Source: Bacteroidales bacterium UBA6428
Lineage (GTDB): Bacteria > Bacteroidota > Bacteroidia > Bacteroidales > UBA932
DNA length: 64,000 nucleotides
Reading direction: 5' to 3'
Assembly: GCA_002437305.1 (NCBI GenBank)
Contig: DJOW01000071.1
Span: 3,041 to 67,040, forward strand
A model generated the notes under the pieces. It did not search any database. It worked only from the letters and a program-made list of their open reading frames with translations, and was not told where the DNA came from. This document shows, in pieces, positions 8,108 to 17,311 of this stretch; positions within the stretch are counted from its first letter, which is position 1; the number at the start of each line of letters is the position of its first letter. The position numbers and the translations under genes are program-made.

Positions 8108-8335
8108 AGCCTGTTCCTATTTTAATGAGAGATGTGGTTAATTGTCTTCGAGGGACAGTTTTTTGTCCCTCGCATCCCTTTCGGGGGACAATCTGGGGAC
8201 AAAATTACGAAAATAATATTAGAACAGGCATAAAGTATGGAGAAAAAGAGAAAACACGACTTTCTTACAAAATCACTGATATTATGCGATTTACAGACTT
8301 ATGTTTTATCTTTTTATGCTTTTCTTTTCTTCAGG
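8108..8335. promoter_or_regulatory. Integrase leader and element right end with GGGACA repeats
   Basis: Three direct copies of G-G-G-A-C-A lie at 8152-8157, 8185-8190 and 8196-8201. A perfect 9-bp inverted repeat CGAGGGACA/TGTCCCTCG occupies 8149-8157 and 8164-8172. Another inverted pair, GCCTGTTC (8109-8116) and GAACAGGC (8222-8229), flanks the whole cluster. They overlap the integrase promoter and the 5' end of its mRNA. Arm-type binding sites for the integrase or excisionase are the likely explanation. The attachment core is not identifiable without the other end. Confidence 0.6.
8200..8207 (-). promoter_or_regulatory. -7 box of integrase promoter
   Basis: TAATTTTG on the minus strand fits TAnnTTTG. 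It overlaps one of the GGGGACA repeats, so binding of the recombinase there could repress its own gene. Confidence 0.5.
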
Positions 8336-9745
8336 TCACTTGCCGATGCAGAAATGCGAGAAAATATTCCCCAGCACCTCGTCCGTGGTGACTTCACCGA
8401 TGATGGTGCCGAGGTGGTGGAGGGCTTGGCGGAGGTCTTCGGCGAGGAGGTCTGGAGTCTGGCCGGATAACAGGGATTTCTTGACCTGACATAGGGATTC
8501 GGAGGCTTTCATCAGGGCTTGGTAGTGACGGAGATTGGTCACGATTGCCTGGTCAGAATCCAAAGTGGTGGCCTTTTGCGAGTCTGACAGCAGGGCTTTC
8601 AGTTTGTCAAGGCCGAATCCTGTCTTGGCTGAAATGTATAGTTTAACAACCTTTTCATTAGGATTTGAAACAGTGTTGTTAATTAGGCTAACATTAATGT
8701 TATCGCCTAAAACATCAACCTTATTCAACAAGACGATCAACTTTTGAGACTGGATATCCAAATTTGAGACTATGTCAGAAATCGAAGACTCATTTTCTTC
8801 TTCCGATGCGGTGACATCAAGCAAGGCGAGGACGATTGAGGCTTCGTTCATTTTCCTGTAGGATCTGGTAATGCCGATTTTCTCGACTTCGTCAGTGGTC
8901 TCGCGGAGACCGGCGGTGTCGATGAAGCGGAACAGGGTGCCGTCGATTGTCATCGTCTCTTCGATGGTGTCGCGGGTGGTGCCGGCGATGTCTGAGACAA
9001 TGGCGCGGTCGTCACCGACCAAAGCGTTCAGCAGGGTACTCTTGCCGGCATTGACGGCACCGACTATCGCGACAGGGACACCGTTGCGGAGGGCGTTGCC
9101 GTAACGGAATGAATCCGTAAGCGACTGAATATGCGAAAGAACATCATTGAGCAATGAAGAAAGTTCCGCACGGCTGGCGAATTCCACATCCTCCTCGCTG
9201 AAATCCAACTCCAACTCAAGCAAGGAAGTCATCTTAAGTAATTCATCTCTAAGGCCTTTCAATTCTTTCGAGAATCCACCCTTCAACTGACTGAAAGCCA
9301 CCTTATGGGAAGCGGCGTTCTGTGCGGAAATCACATCGGCAACGGCTTCAGCCTGAGCAAGGTCCATCTTGCCATTTACAAAGGCCCTTTGAGTGAACTC
9401 GCCAGGACAGGCAGCGCGGGCTCCGCTTTCTACCAGCCTCTGGAGGAGCCTTTCGACAATATACTTTGATGAGTGGCAGGAAATCTCAACGGAGTCCTCT
9501 CCGGTGTAGGAATGAGGGGATCGGAACACACTTACCAAAACTGTGTCCAGATCGGAGCCATCGTCCTCAAGCGCAACTCCATATCTAATTCTGTAACCAT
9601 CAGTATCTGAAATATTACCACCTTTGCATCTTATAACTCTGTCAGCGATGGAGAAGGAATCACTTCCACTCATTCTGATGGTGGCAATGGCACCGGTTCC
9701 AGGGACGGTGGCTGGTGCGCAGATTGTGTCTTCTATGTTGAGCAT
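8336..9745 (-). CDS. mnmE: tRNA modification GTPase MnmE
   Basis: MnmE, with MnmG, installs the aminomethyl-type modification at U34 of certain tRNAs. The 469-residue length is typical. The N-terminal folate-binding domain is followed by helical regions and an inserted G domain with G1 AVNAGKST (residues 230-237), DTAG (276-279) and NKVD (341-344). The C-terminus ends in the catalytic FCIGK with its conserved cysteine. The gene is the first chromosomal gene beside the mobile element and is intact. A stretch around 8640-8800 is markedly AT-rich compared with the rest of the gene. A candidate -7 box lies about 110 bp upstream. Confidence 0.97.
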   Translation of the reverse strand: MLNIEDTICAPATVPGTGAIATIRMSGSDSFSIADRVIRCKGGNISDTDGYRIRYGVALEDDGSDLDTVLVSVFRSPHSYTGEDSVEISCHSSKYIVERLLQRLVESGARAACPGEFTQRAFVNGKMDLAQAEAVADVISAQNAASHKVAFSQLKGGFSKELKGLRDELLKMTSLLELELDFSEEDVEFASRAELSSLLNDVLSHIQSLTDSFRYGNALRNGVPVAIVGAVNAGKSTLLNALVGDDRAIVSDIAGTTRDTIEETMTIDGTLFRFIDTAGLRETTDEVEKIGITRSYRKMNEASIVLALLDVTASEEENESSISDIVSNLDIQSQKLIVLLNKVDVLGDNINVSLINNTVSNPNEKVVKLYISAKTGFGLDKLKALLSDSQKATTLDSDQAIVTNLRHYQALMKASESLCQVKKSLLSGQTPDLLAEDLRQALHHLGTIIGEVTTDEVLGNIFSHFCIGK

Positions 9746-9852
9746 ATTCGTTCTTTTACGTCCCTTCGGCAGGAACAGGGTCCTATTATTTTAGCACTCG
9801 GCTTACTTAACAATGGGACTCATATGTCCAGCACCGAAGCGACAACGAAAAA

Positions 9853-9860
9853 CAAATTTA
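9853..9860 (-). promoter_or_regulatory. -7 box upstream of mnmE
   Basis: TAAATTTG on the minus strand, giving a leader of about 100 nt before mnmE. Confidence 0.5.
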
Positions 9861-9914
9861 TTAACAATCCCCAACATATTCAACCCCTAAAGACAAGAAT
9901 CCACGCAAACACAT

Positions 9915-9922
9915 TAAATTTG
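9915..9922 (+). promoter_or_regulatory. -7 box of first MATE gene
   Basis: TAAATTTG ends 18 bp before the ATG at 9941. It lies inside the longer open frame that starts at 9824, which argues for the downstream start. Confidence 0.65.
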
Positions 9923-9940
9923 CACCTCAAAAGCAAAAGA

Positions 9941-11272
9941 ATGGCGCAGACGGACCTCACACAGGGCAGCATCTTTGGCAACCTCAGCATATTCTCGCTG
10001 CCGTACATGCTGTCATATTTCCTGCAGATCCTTTACGGGTTGGCGGATTTGTTCGTCATAGGGCAATACTGCGATGTGGCCAGCACGACAGCGGTATCCA
10101 ACGGAGCACAGATAATGCACATGTTCACCGTCATCATCATCGGTCTTGCGATGGGCACGACCGTACGGATAGCGAGGGCGGTCGGTGCTGGCGACAAAGA
10201 AATCGCCAGCAGAACCATCGGCAACACATTCACGCTGTCCGCACTCACAGCCATTGCCGCAACTTTCATCCTGCTGCTCGCCAACAGAAGCATAGTCAGC
10301 ATGATAGACACGCCGCCCGAAGCCGTCAAAGGCACAATCGACTATCTACGGATATGCTTCATCGGCATCCCGTTCATCATCGCCTACAACATCATCGCGT
10401 CCATATTCAGAGGCCTCGGTGACTCGAAAAGCCCCATGTATTTCGTGATAGTGGCGTGTGTGGCGAACATCGCGCTTGATTACATATTCATAGGTCATTT
10501 CGGGCTCGGACCTTCCGGGGCCGCGCTCGGCACCACCTTGTCCCAAATGATCAGCGTCATCATCGCGGCCATAGTGATCCGGAAAAAATCTCTTTTGAAT
10601 ATCCCAGGCCAAGACCTTTGGCCAGAGCGGTGTACGATGGGCGGGATCCTCAAAATCGGAGTGCCGGTCGCACTTCAGGACGGCTTCATCCAGATCGCGT
10701 TCATCGCAATCACAGCAATCGCGAACGGCAGAGGACTGAACGACGCGGCGGCGGTTGGTATCGTTGAAAAATTCATCGGCCTGCTCTTCATCGTACCTTC
10801 AGCGATGCTGGCGGCAGTCTCGGCTATCGCGGCCCAGAACATAGGCGCGAAAAAGCCAGAAAGAGCCAGAAAGACAATGGAATATGCAATAGCGATCTCC
10901 GTAGGCTTCGGCACCATCGCAGCCGTGACTCTCCAATTTATCCCTGAATATGCTGTAAGAATATTCACGAGCGACAGCACGGTCATCACTCTTGGCGGAC
11001 AGTACCTGAAAGGCTACGTCTGGGATTGCATATTCGCCGGCATCCATTTCTGTTTCAGCGGGTTCTTCACAGCCTGCGGATATTCGGTCATCTCATTCTG
11101 CCACAACTTCCTGTCGATTGTCTGCGCCCGCATTCCTCTGTCCTATCTGGCTTCCGTCAAGTTCCCGGACACCCTGTTCCCGATGGGCTTGGCCTCACCC
11201 GCAGGCTCGCTCCTTTCCGTCATCATCTGCATTACGGTCTATATTGTGATGCGCAGGAATGGCAAGTTATAA
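9941..11272 (+). CDS. MATE-family multidrug/cation exporter (first copy)
   Basis: The 443-residue inner-membrane protein has about twelve hydrophobic segments and the MATE pattern (LPYMLSYFLQILYGLADLFVIGQ near the N-terminus, and an internal repeat of the fold in the second half). MATE proteins export drugs, metabolites or other organic cations using Na+ or H+ gradients; the substrate cannot be read from sequence. The open frame begins at 9824, but those 39 extra residues are hydrophilic and span a perfect -7 box, so I chose the ATG at 9941 (MAQTDLTQGSIF). A second, distantly related MATE gene follows 91 bp downstream with its own promoter box. Confidence 0.9.
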   Translation: MAQTDLTQGSIFGNLSIFSLPYMLSYFLQILYGLADLFVIGQYCDVASTTAVSNGAQIMHMFTVIIIGLAMGTTVRIARAVGAGDKEIASRTIGNTFTLSALTAIAATFILLLANRSIVSMIDTPPEAVKGTIDYLRICFIGIPFIIAYNIIASIFRGLGDSKSPMYFVIVACVANIALDYIFIGHFGLGPSGAALGTTLSQMISVIIAAIVIRKKSLLNIPGQDLWPERCTMGGILKIGVPVALQDGFIQIAFIAITAIANGRGLNDAAAVGIVEKFIGLLFIVPSAMLAAVSAIAAQNIGAKKPERARKTMEYAIAISVGFGTIAAVTLQFIPEYAVRIFTSDSTVITLGGQYLKGYVWDCIFAGIHFCFSGFFTACGYSVISFCHNFLSIVCARIPLSYLASVKFPDTLFPMGLASPAGSLLSVIICITVYIVMRRNGKL

Positions 11273-11332
11273 TCGTCGCGTTTGCCGCGAATTGAACAAA
11301 CTTCATAATTCTCCATCTAAAGATATTATGCC

Positions 11333-11340
11333 TATCTTTG
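11333..11340 (+). promoter_or_regulatory. -7 box of second MATE gene
   Basis: TATCTTTG fits TAnnTTTG, 23 bp before the ATG at 11364. Confidence 0.55.
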
Positions 11341-11363
11341 CAGGCCAAAATCAGAACTGAATT

Positions 11364-12713
11364 ATGAAACGAGACTCGATAGATTTCGGTTCCGACAGCA
11401 TTCCGGGACTCTTCAGTAAAATATTCATTCCTACCTTGATAGGGATGGCATGCATGGCCGTGATGACGACCATCGACGGGGTGTTCGTCGGGCACGGGGT
11501 TGGGAGTGACGCTCTTGCCGCGGTCAACATATTCGCTCCTTTCTGGATGATTATGACAGGGTTGGGGTTGTTGTTCGGCATCGGATGCTCGGTAATTTCC
11601 TCCGTCCACCTTTCGCAAAACAACGAGAAAGCCGCGCGCATCAACATGACTCAGACACTGATTTTCGGTGTGCTGGTCACGGTGACGCTGACGGTTCTGG
11701 TCCAAAGCTTCAGCACCCAAAACGCTTGCCTTCTCGGCTCCTCAGACAGGCTGCTTCCGTATGTCCTTGACTACCAGAAATGGCTGGCCTACGCATTCTG
11801 TGCGCTGTTCCTCCAGTCTGTCGGCCTTCTGATCATCCGGCTGGACGGCTCACCTAAGTACGCCTCGGCGGCCGCCGCGGTTCCGTCCATCGTCAACGTC
11901 GTGCTGGACTACGTGTTCCTTTTTGTCCTTGACAAAGGGCTTGAGGGAGTAGCCATAGCCACGTCAATCGGATGCTGGACCGGAGGACTTATGGTCCTGT
12001 TCTACATTATATTCCTGTCCAAGACAATGAGGCCCTACCATTTGAAGATGTCTTGGAAAAGTCTCTGTCTTTGCCTGCGCAACCTGTGGTACCAATTCCG
12101 TCTCGGACTGTCAGCCTTTCTTGGAGAAATCAGCATCTCAATGCTGATGTTCGTGGGCAACTATGTGTTCATGAGGTATTTAGGGGAGGACGGAGTGGCG
12201 GCGTTCTCAATTGCCTGCTACATCATGCCCTTCATATTCATGACAGGAAACGCGATTTCACAGTCCGCGCAGCCTATCATCAGTTTCAACCACGGAGTCG
12301 GCAACCGTGGCCGTGTGATCGAAGCCCGTAAGGTGTCGCTGCTCACTGCCTTGGGACTAGGAATCGTGGTCTCGCTTGCCCTTGCCTTGGGAATCAGCCA
12401 CGTGGCGGAGCTGTTCCTCAGCAAGGACGCTCCGGCATATTCAATAGCGGCTCACGGTGTGCCACTTATGGCGATCGGCTTCACCCTGTCGATAGTGAAC
12501 GTCGCTGCCATCGGTTATTACCAGAGTGTGGAACGGGCGTTTCCCGCGACCATGTTTTCGCTTTCCAGAGGAGTCATATTCCTTGTTCCTTGCTTCCTAT
12601 TGATACCTCATTTCGCAGGAGTGAATGGTATATGGCTCGCGCTGCCTGCGACCGAGGCTCTGACTTTCTTGTCAATCGCAGTTTTCCGCTTCATGCCAAT
12701 GCGAAGGAAGTGA
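11364..12713 (+). CDS. MATE-family exporter (second copy)
   Basis: The 449-residue polytopic inner-membrane protein has the MATE fold (FSKIFIPTLIGMACMAVMTT, then DGVFVGHGVGSDALAAVN, a typical first helix pair). It is only distantly related to the preceding copy; its early motif resembles MepA-like branches. It has its own promoter box, so the pair need not be co-regulated. Substrate is unknown. Confidence 0.9.
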   Translation: MKRDSIDFGSDSIPGLFSKIFIPTLIGMACMAVMTTIDGVFVGHGVGSDALAAVNIFAPFWMIMTGLGLLFGIGCSVISSVHLSQNNEKAARINMTQTLIFGVLVTVTLTVLVQSFSTQNACLLGSSDRLLPYVLDYQKWLAYAFCALFLQSVGLLIIRLDGSPKYASAAAAVPSIVNVVLDYVFLFVLDKGLEGVAIATSIGCWTGGLMVLFYIIFLSKTMRPYHLKMSWKSLCLCLRNLWYQFRLGLSAFLGEISISMLMFVGNYVFMRYLGEDGVAAFSIACYIMPFIFMTGNAISQSAQPIISFNHGVGNRGRVIEARKVSLLTALGLGIVVSLALALGISHVAELFLSKDAPAYSIAAHGVPLMAIGFTLSIVNVAAIGYYQSVERAFPATMFSLSRGVIFLVPCFLLIPHFAGVNGIWLALPATEALTFLSIAVFRFMPMRRK

Positions 12714-12759
12714 ATATATATTCATAAGCGTTTCGATACATATTCCCATTTTTTTTGCT

Positions 12760-12767
12760 TAAATTTG
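12760..12767 (+). promoter_or_regulatory. -7 box of carAB
   Basis: TAAATTTG, the best-matching box upstream of carA. It implies a leader of about 175 nt, long for this chromosome. Confidence 0.6.
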
Positions 12768-12788
12768 CAAAAGAAACGAACTTCCGTA

Positions 12789-12911
12789 ATGCTTGATGTA
12801 ACTTTAATACCTTTGAGCGTCAGTGCGTCCAAGGATGCACAGTGGGAATGTTCTTTCATTGACTTTCATCGACCATTTCATCACTGTTTGAGATGGTCGT
12901 TTTTTTTATGA
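12789..12911 (+). promoter_or_regulatory. carAB leader RNA with possible short leader ORF
   Basis: Between the promoter and carA lies a leader with a compact hairpin (GTGCGTCC at 12823-12830 against GGATGCAC at 12833-12840), the octamer GTGGGAAT (12842-12849) and then an intrinsic terminator. A 40-codon open frame (ATG 12789, TGA 12909-12911) runs through the terminator and is rich in Phe and His codons near its end. The arrangement suggests transcription attenuation of pyrimidine/arginine precursor synthesis. The leader ORF may be coincidental. Confidence 0.45.
12870..12907 (+). terminator. Intrinsic terminator/attenuator upstream of carA
   Basis: A 10-bp stem CGACCATTTC/GAGATGGTCG (one G-U pair) with a 10-nt loop is followed immediately by eight T residues. 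It sits about 40 bp before the carA start and after the promoter, so it would stop transcription before carAB unless relieved. Confidence 0.7.
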
Positions 12912-12946
12912 TAGATGTTTGAATAAAAGTTAGTAAGGTATATATC

Positions 12947-14023
12947 ATGAACTCAAGAAAAGGCGCGACACTTAAGTTGGAGAACGGAGCGGAATTCCGC
13001 GGATTCTCTTTCGGCTACGACGGACCGTGCGATGGAGAAGTTGTCTTCTCAACCGCGATGGTGGGATATCCCGAGAGCCTCACGGATCCGTCCTACTCGG
13101 GGCAAATCCTTTGCGTAACATATCCATTGATAGGCAATTATGGTGTGCCACAGGAAGGAACGGATAAAATGGGAATCTCGAAGAACTTCGAATCAGAAAG
13201 AATTTGGGTCAGAGGGGTCGTCATAAGCGACTACTCCTTTGACTACAGCCATTGGGACGCTGTCAAGAGCCTCGATGAATGGCTGAAGGAGCAGAAGGTT
13301 CCGGGAATATTCGGGATCGACACCCGCGCCGTGACCCAGCTTCTGCGCGAGAAGGGTTCCATGCTCGGAATGATCGTTCCTGACGGAGTCGAGAAGGATT
13401 TCCCGGTCGACGACCCTAACCTGGCCAACCAGATAGCGATCGTCAGCTGCAAGGATGTCATTGAATATGGCAGCGGCCCCAAGACCGTCGTGATGGTCGA
13501 TTGCGGGGTCAAGCACAACATCCTCAGATGCTTCATGGAAAGGGGCGTGAAGGTCGTCAGAGTGCCTTGGGACTACGATTTCAACAAACTTGAATATGAC
13601 GGACTCTTCATCTCTAACGGTCCCGGCAACCCTCAGTTCTGCAATGTCACCGTCGCCAACCTGCGCAAGGCCATGGAAGGTGACAAACCTATTTTCGGAA
13701 TATGCATGGGCAACCAGCTGCTTGCGAGGGCCGGCGGAGCCAACACCTATAAGTTGAAGTACGGCCACCGCAGCCACAACCAACCTGTCCGGATGGTCGG
13801 CACAAACCGCTGCTTCATCACGTCCCAGAACCACGGATTCGCGGTTGACGACAAGACTCTCGGAGCGGATTGGGAACCTTGGTTCGTGAATATGAACGAT
13901 GGCACCAACGAGGGCATCCGCCACAAGACCAAGCCGTTCTGCTCGGTTCAGTTCCACCCTGAGGCGTCCAGCGGCCCGACGGACACGAATTTCCTGTTCG
14001 ATGAGTTCATCAGCAAGCTTTAA
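12947..14023 (+). CDS. carA: Carbamoyl-phosphate synthase small (glutaminase) subunit
   Basis: CarA hydrolyses glutamine and passes ammonia to CarB for carbamoyl phosphate, shared by pyrimidine and arginine synthesis. The 358-residue protein has the CPSase small-chain N-terminal domain and a class I glutamine amidotransferase domain. The nucleophile is Cys253 (FGICMGNQ) with His337 and Glu339 in QFHPEAS. It is 12 bp upstream of carB. A leader with an intrinsic terminator precedes it. Confidence 0.97.
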   Translation: MNSRKGATLKLENGAEFRGFSFGYDGPCDGEVVFSTAMVGYPESLTDPSYSGQILCVTYPLIGNYGVPQEGTDKMGISKNFESERIWVRGVVISDYSFDYSHWDAVKSLDEWLKEQKVPGIFGIDTRAVTQLLREKGSMLGMIVPDGVEKDFPVDDPNLANQIAIVSCKDVIEYGSGPKTVVMVDCGVKHNILRCFMERGVKVVRVPWDYDFNKLEYDGLFISNGPGNPQFCNVTVANLRKAMEGDKPIFGICMGNQLLARAGGANTYKLKYGHRSHNQPVRMVGTNRCFITSQNHGFAVDDKTLGADWEPWFVNMNDGTNEGIRHKTKPFCSVQFHPEASSGPTDTNFLFDEFISKL

Positions 14024-14035
14024 TCAGAAGAAGTA

Positions 14036-17000
14036 ATGAAAAACACCAACATAAAGAAAGTCCTGATCCTTGGATCGGGCGCGCTCAAGATCGGCCAGGC
14101 CGGAGAGTTTGACTATTCCGGCTCACAGGCCTTGAAGGCCCTGCGCGAGGAAGGCATCGAGACTGTCCTCATCAACCCGAACATCGCCACCGTGCAGACC
14201 TCGGAGGGAGTGGCCGACAAGATTTACTTCTTGCCTGTCACCCCGTTCTTCGTCGAAAAAGTCATCGCCAAGGAGCAACCGCAAGGCATTCTCCTCTCTT
14301 TCGGAGGCCAGACCGCCCTGAATTGCGGTGTTGAGCTGTTCGAGAACGGAATTCTGGACAAGTACAACGTTCAGGTGCTTGGCACCCCTGTCCAGGCCAT
14401 CATGGACACCGAGGACCGTGACCTCTTCATCAAGAAACTGGACGAGATCGGCGTGAAGACCATCAAGTCCCACCCGGCGTCCAACATCGAAGAGGCCCGG
14501 AAAGCCGCCCATGAACTCGGATTCCCGCTTATCGTCCGCGCCGCCTACGCACTCGGCGGACTCGGTTCCGGCTTCTGCGACAATGACAAGCAGCTTGACG
14601 AACTCTGTGAGAAAGCCTTCTCCTTCTCCCCGCAAGTACTTGTGGAAAAATCTCTTAAGGGATGGAAGGAAATTGAATATGAAGTTGTCCGTGACCGTTA
14701 TGACAACTGCATCACGGTCTGCAACATGGAGAACTTCGACCCGCTCGGAATCCACACCGGAGAGAGCATCGTTGTTGCACCGTCCCAGACCCTGTCCAAC
14801 AACGATTACTATTTCCTGCGCGAACTCTCGATCAAGATTGTCCGCCACATCGGAATAGTGGGCGAGTGCAATGTGCAGTACGCCTACGACCCGGATGCCA
14901 TGGACTACCGCGTCATCGAGGTCAACGCCCGTCTGAGCCGTTCCTCCGCCCTGGCCTCCAAGGCCACCGGCTATCCGCTCGCGTTCGTGGCCGCGAAACT
15001 CGGTCTGGGCTACGGCCTGTTCGACCTTAAGAACTCAGTCACCAAGACTACCCCTGCGTTCTTCGAGCCGGCCCTTGACTACATCGTCTGCAAGATTCCT
15101 CGATGGGATCTCAGCAAATTCCACGGGGTCTCCCGCAAGATCGGATCATCGATGAAGTCAGTCGGCGAAGTCATGGCGATCGGCCGCAGTTTCGAGGAAG
15201 CCATCCAGAAAGGTCTCCGAATGATCGGCCAGGGGGCACACGGATTCGTCGGCAACAAGGAATTTCATGTCGCCGACGTGGATGAGGCCCTCCGTGAGCC
15301 TACCGACAAGCGTATATTCGTGATCTCCAAGGCGATGCAGGCCGGCTACACGGTCGATCAGATCCACGGCCTGACCAAGATAGACAAATGGTTCCTGAAC
15401 AAGCTCGAGAACATCGTAAAGACTTACAGGGACATGAACTCGTACGACAATCTCGAAGACATGCCTGTCGAACTTCTGCGCCTCGCCAAGCAGGAAGGCT
15501 TCTCGGATTTCCAGATCCAGAGAGCCGTCTGGAAGGACACTGGCGCCGTCACCGCCAACATGGACATGGTTCGTGAATATAGAAAATCCCTCGGCATAGT
15601 CCCTGCCGTCAAGCAGATAGACACCCTTGCCGCCGAGTTCCCTGCCCGGACGAACTACCTCTACCTGACCTACAACGGTACAAAGAATGACATTGAGTAC
15701 GAAGACGACGGAAGGTCTGTGATCGTCCTCGGATCCGGAGCCTACAGGATAGGTTCCTCCGTGGAGTTCGACTGGTGCTCGGTGACCTGTCTCCAGACAA
15801 TCAGGAGGCAGGGGTACAGGGGAGTGCTCATCAACTACAATCCCGAGACCGTCTCAACCGACTATGACATGTGCGACAGGCTCTATTTCGACGAGCTCAC
15901 CTTTGAGAGGGTTATGGACATCATCGACCTCGAGCATCCGCACGGAGTGGTAGTCTCTGTGGGCGGCCAGATTCCGAACAACCTTGCTCTCAAGCTGCAC
16001 AGACACAACGTGCCTATTCTCGGCACCGCTGCCGAGGACATCGACAAAGCCGAGGACCGTCACAAGTTCTCCAGCATCGTGGACAGCCTCGGTGTCGACC
16101 AGCCGGAATGGAGCGAGCTCACGACCGTTGACGAGGTAGACAACTTCATCAGGAAAGTAGGCTTCCCTGTTTTGGTCAGACCTTCCTACGTGCTTTCCGG
16201 AGCCGCGATGAACGTCTGCCACGATGAGGAGAAACTTCGCCATTTTCTCAGTCTCGCAGCGGAGGTGTCTCAGGAGCACCCTGTTGTGATCAGCAAATTC
16301 TATATGCGGAGCAAGGAGATCGAGTTCGACGCCGTCGCCGACAATGGCGAGATCCTTGCCTACGCGATCTCGGAGCACATTGAATATGCAGGAGTCCATT
16401 CCGGAGACGCAACCATCCAGTTCCCTCCGCAGAAACTTTATGTCGAGACCGTGCGCAGGATCAAGAAGATAGCCCGTGCCATCGCCGGCGCGCTAAGCAT
16501 CTCCGGTCCGTTCAACATCCAGTTCCTAGCCAAGGAGAACGCCATCAAGGTGATAGAGTGCAACCTGCGCGCGTCCAGAAGTTTTCCGTTCGTGTCAAAG
16601 GTGCTTAAGATCGATTTCATCGAGCTTGCCACAAAGGTCATGCTCGGCCTGCATCCAGCAGCACCGCAGAAGAGCGCCTTCGATCTTGACTATGTTGGTG
16701 TGAAATCCTCACAGTTCTCGTTCGCCAGGCTTCAGGAGGCCGATCCGATGCTGGGTGTTGACATGTCGTCCACGGGCGAGGTTGGTTGCCTTGGCGATGA
16801 TCTGAACGAGGCTCTGTTGAAGTCCATTCTTTCTGTCGGGCAGAGGATTCCCGAAAAGAGGATCCTGCTGTCAACAGGAGATCCTCTTCAAAAGGCGGAC
16901 ATGCTGAACGCGTGCCGGCTTCTTGTCGACAAGGGGTACGAGCTTTATGCGACAGGAGGCACCTACAAGTACCTTGTCGAGAACAGTGTACCCGCCACCA

Positions 17001-17275
17001 AGGTGTTGTGGCCGAGCGAATGCGACAATCCTAACTTCAAGGGCAGATTTAAACCAGCTCTGGAAATGATTCAGAACAAAGAGGTTGACATGGTGATTAA
17101 TATTCCGAAAAACTTCTCTGAACTAGAGTTGTCCAATGGCTACCAGATCAGGAGGGCCGCAATTGACTTCAACGTCACCCTCTTCACGAACGCCCGTCTG
17201 GCGACCGCCTTCATCCGCGCGTTCTGCTCCACCAGCATAGACGACCTTCAAATCAAGTCATGGGATCAGTACTGA
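14036..17275 (+). CDS. carB: Carbamoyl-phosphate synthase large subunit
   Basis: The 1079-residue length is standard. Two homologous ATP-grasp halves are visible: the first begins VLILGSGALKIGQAGEFDYS, the second VIVLGSGAYRIGSSVEFDWC at about residue 560. A C-terminal MGS-like allosteric domain follows (from about residue 940, LLSTGDPLQKADMLNACRLL). CarB phosphorylates bicarbonate and carbamate. It forms an operon with carA and ends at a strong bidirectional terminator. Confidence 0.98.
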   Translation: MKNTNIKKVLILGSGALKIGQAGEFDYSGSQALKALREEGIETVLINPNIATVQTSEGVADKIYFLPVTPFFVEKVIAKEQPQGILLSFGGQTALNCGVELFENGILDKYNVQVLGTPVQAIMDTEDRDLFIKKLDEIGVKTIKSHPASNIEEARKAAHELGFPLIVRAAYALGGLGSGFCDNDKQLDELCEKAFSFSPQVLVEKSLKGWKEIEYEVVRDRYDNCITVCNMENFDPLGIHTGESIVVAPSQTLSNNDYYFLRELSIKIVRHIGIVGECNVQYAYDPDAMDYRVIEVNARLSRSSALASKATGYPLAFVAAKLGLGYGLFDLKNSVTKTTPAFFEPALDYIVCKIPRWDLSKFHGVSRKIGSSMKSVGEVMAIGRSFEEAIQKGLRMIGQGAHGFVGNKEFHVADVDEALREPTDKRIFVISKAMQAGYTVDQIHGLTKIDKWFLNKLENIVKTYRDMNSYDNLEDMPVELLRLAKQEGFSDFQIQRAVWKDTGAVTANMDMVREYRKSLGIVPAVKQIDTLAAEFPARTNYLYLTYNGTKNDIEYEDDGRSVIVLGSGAYRIGSSVEFDWCSVTCLQTIRRQGYRGVLINYNPETVSTDYDMCDRLYFDELTFERVMDIIDLEHPHGVVVSVGGQIPNNLALKLHRHNVPILGTAAEDIDKAEDRHKFSSIVDSLGVDQPEWSELTTVDEVDNFIRKVGFPVLVRPSYVLSGAAMNVCHDEEKLRHFLSLAAEVSQEHPVVISKFYMRSKEIEFDAVADNGEILAYAISEHIEYAGVHSGDATIQFPPQKLYVETVRRIKKIARAIAGALSISGPFNIQFLAKENAIKVIECNLRASRSFPFVSKVLKIDFIELATKVMLGLHPAAPQKSAFDLDYVGVKSSQFSFARLQEADPMLGVDMSSTGEVGCLGDDLNEALLKSILSVGQRIPEKRILLSTGDPLQKADMLNACRLLVDKGYELYATGGTYKYLVENSVPATKVLWPSECDNPNFKGRFKPALEMIQNKEVDMVINIPKNFSELELSNGYQIRRAAIDFNVTLFTNARLATAFIRAFCSTSIDDLQIKSWDQY

Positions 17276-17311
17276 TTCCATGACTTGATTCCGGTTCGGA
17301 TTACAAATAAT

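Larger units (their letters stand above)
1..8335. mobile_element. Right end of an integrative element (ICE/IME), left part outside window
   Basis: All genes from 8107 down to 107 read leftward and are accessory: tyrosine integrase, two unknown proteins, two excisionase-like HTH proteins, a RecA-fold ATPase, a toprim primase-like protein and Bacteroidales-type conjugation proteins. This order (int, small HTH genes, ATPase, primase) is the usual one for Bacteroidales conjugative or mobilizable elements. Base composition is visibly more AT-rich than the chromosome that begins with mnmE. The right boundary must lie between the integrase start (8107) and the mnmE stop (8336). I could not define the att core because the other end is not in the window. 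No relaxase, ParA or cargo gene is present in this part. Confidence 0.85.

Noticed and set aside
9824..9940. N-terminal extension of the first MATE protein
   Set aside because: It is hydrophilic, spans a perfect -7 box and part of the mnmE upstream region; the ATG at 9941 fits the family start.
13193..13957. Long antisense open frame (254 codons) over carA
   Set aside because: Shadow of strong codon bias in carA; the product has no recognisable domain. The same applies to long antisense frames over carB, spoT, pfp and the GH13 gene.
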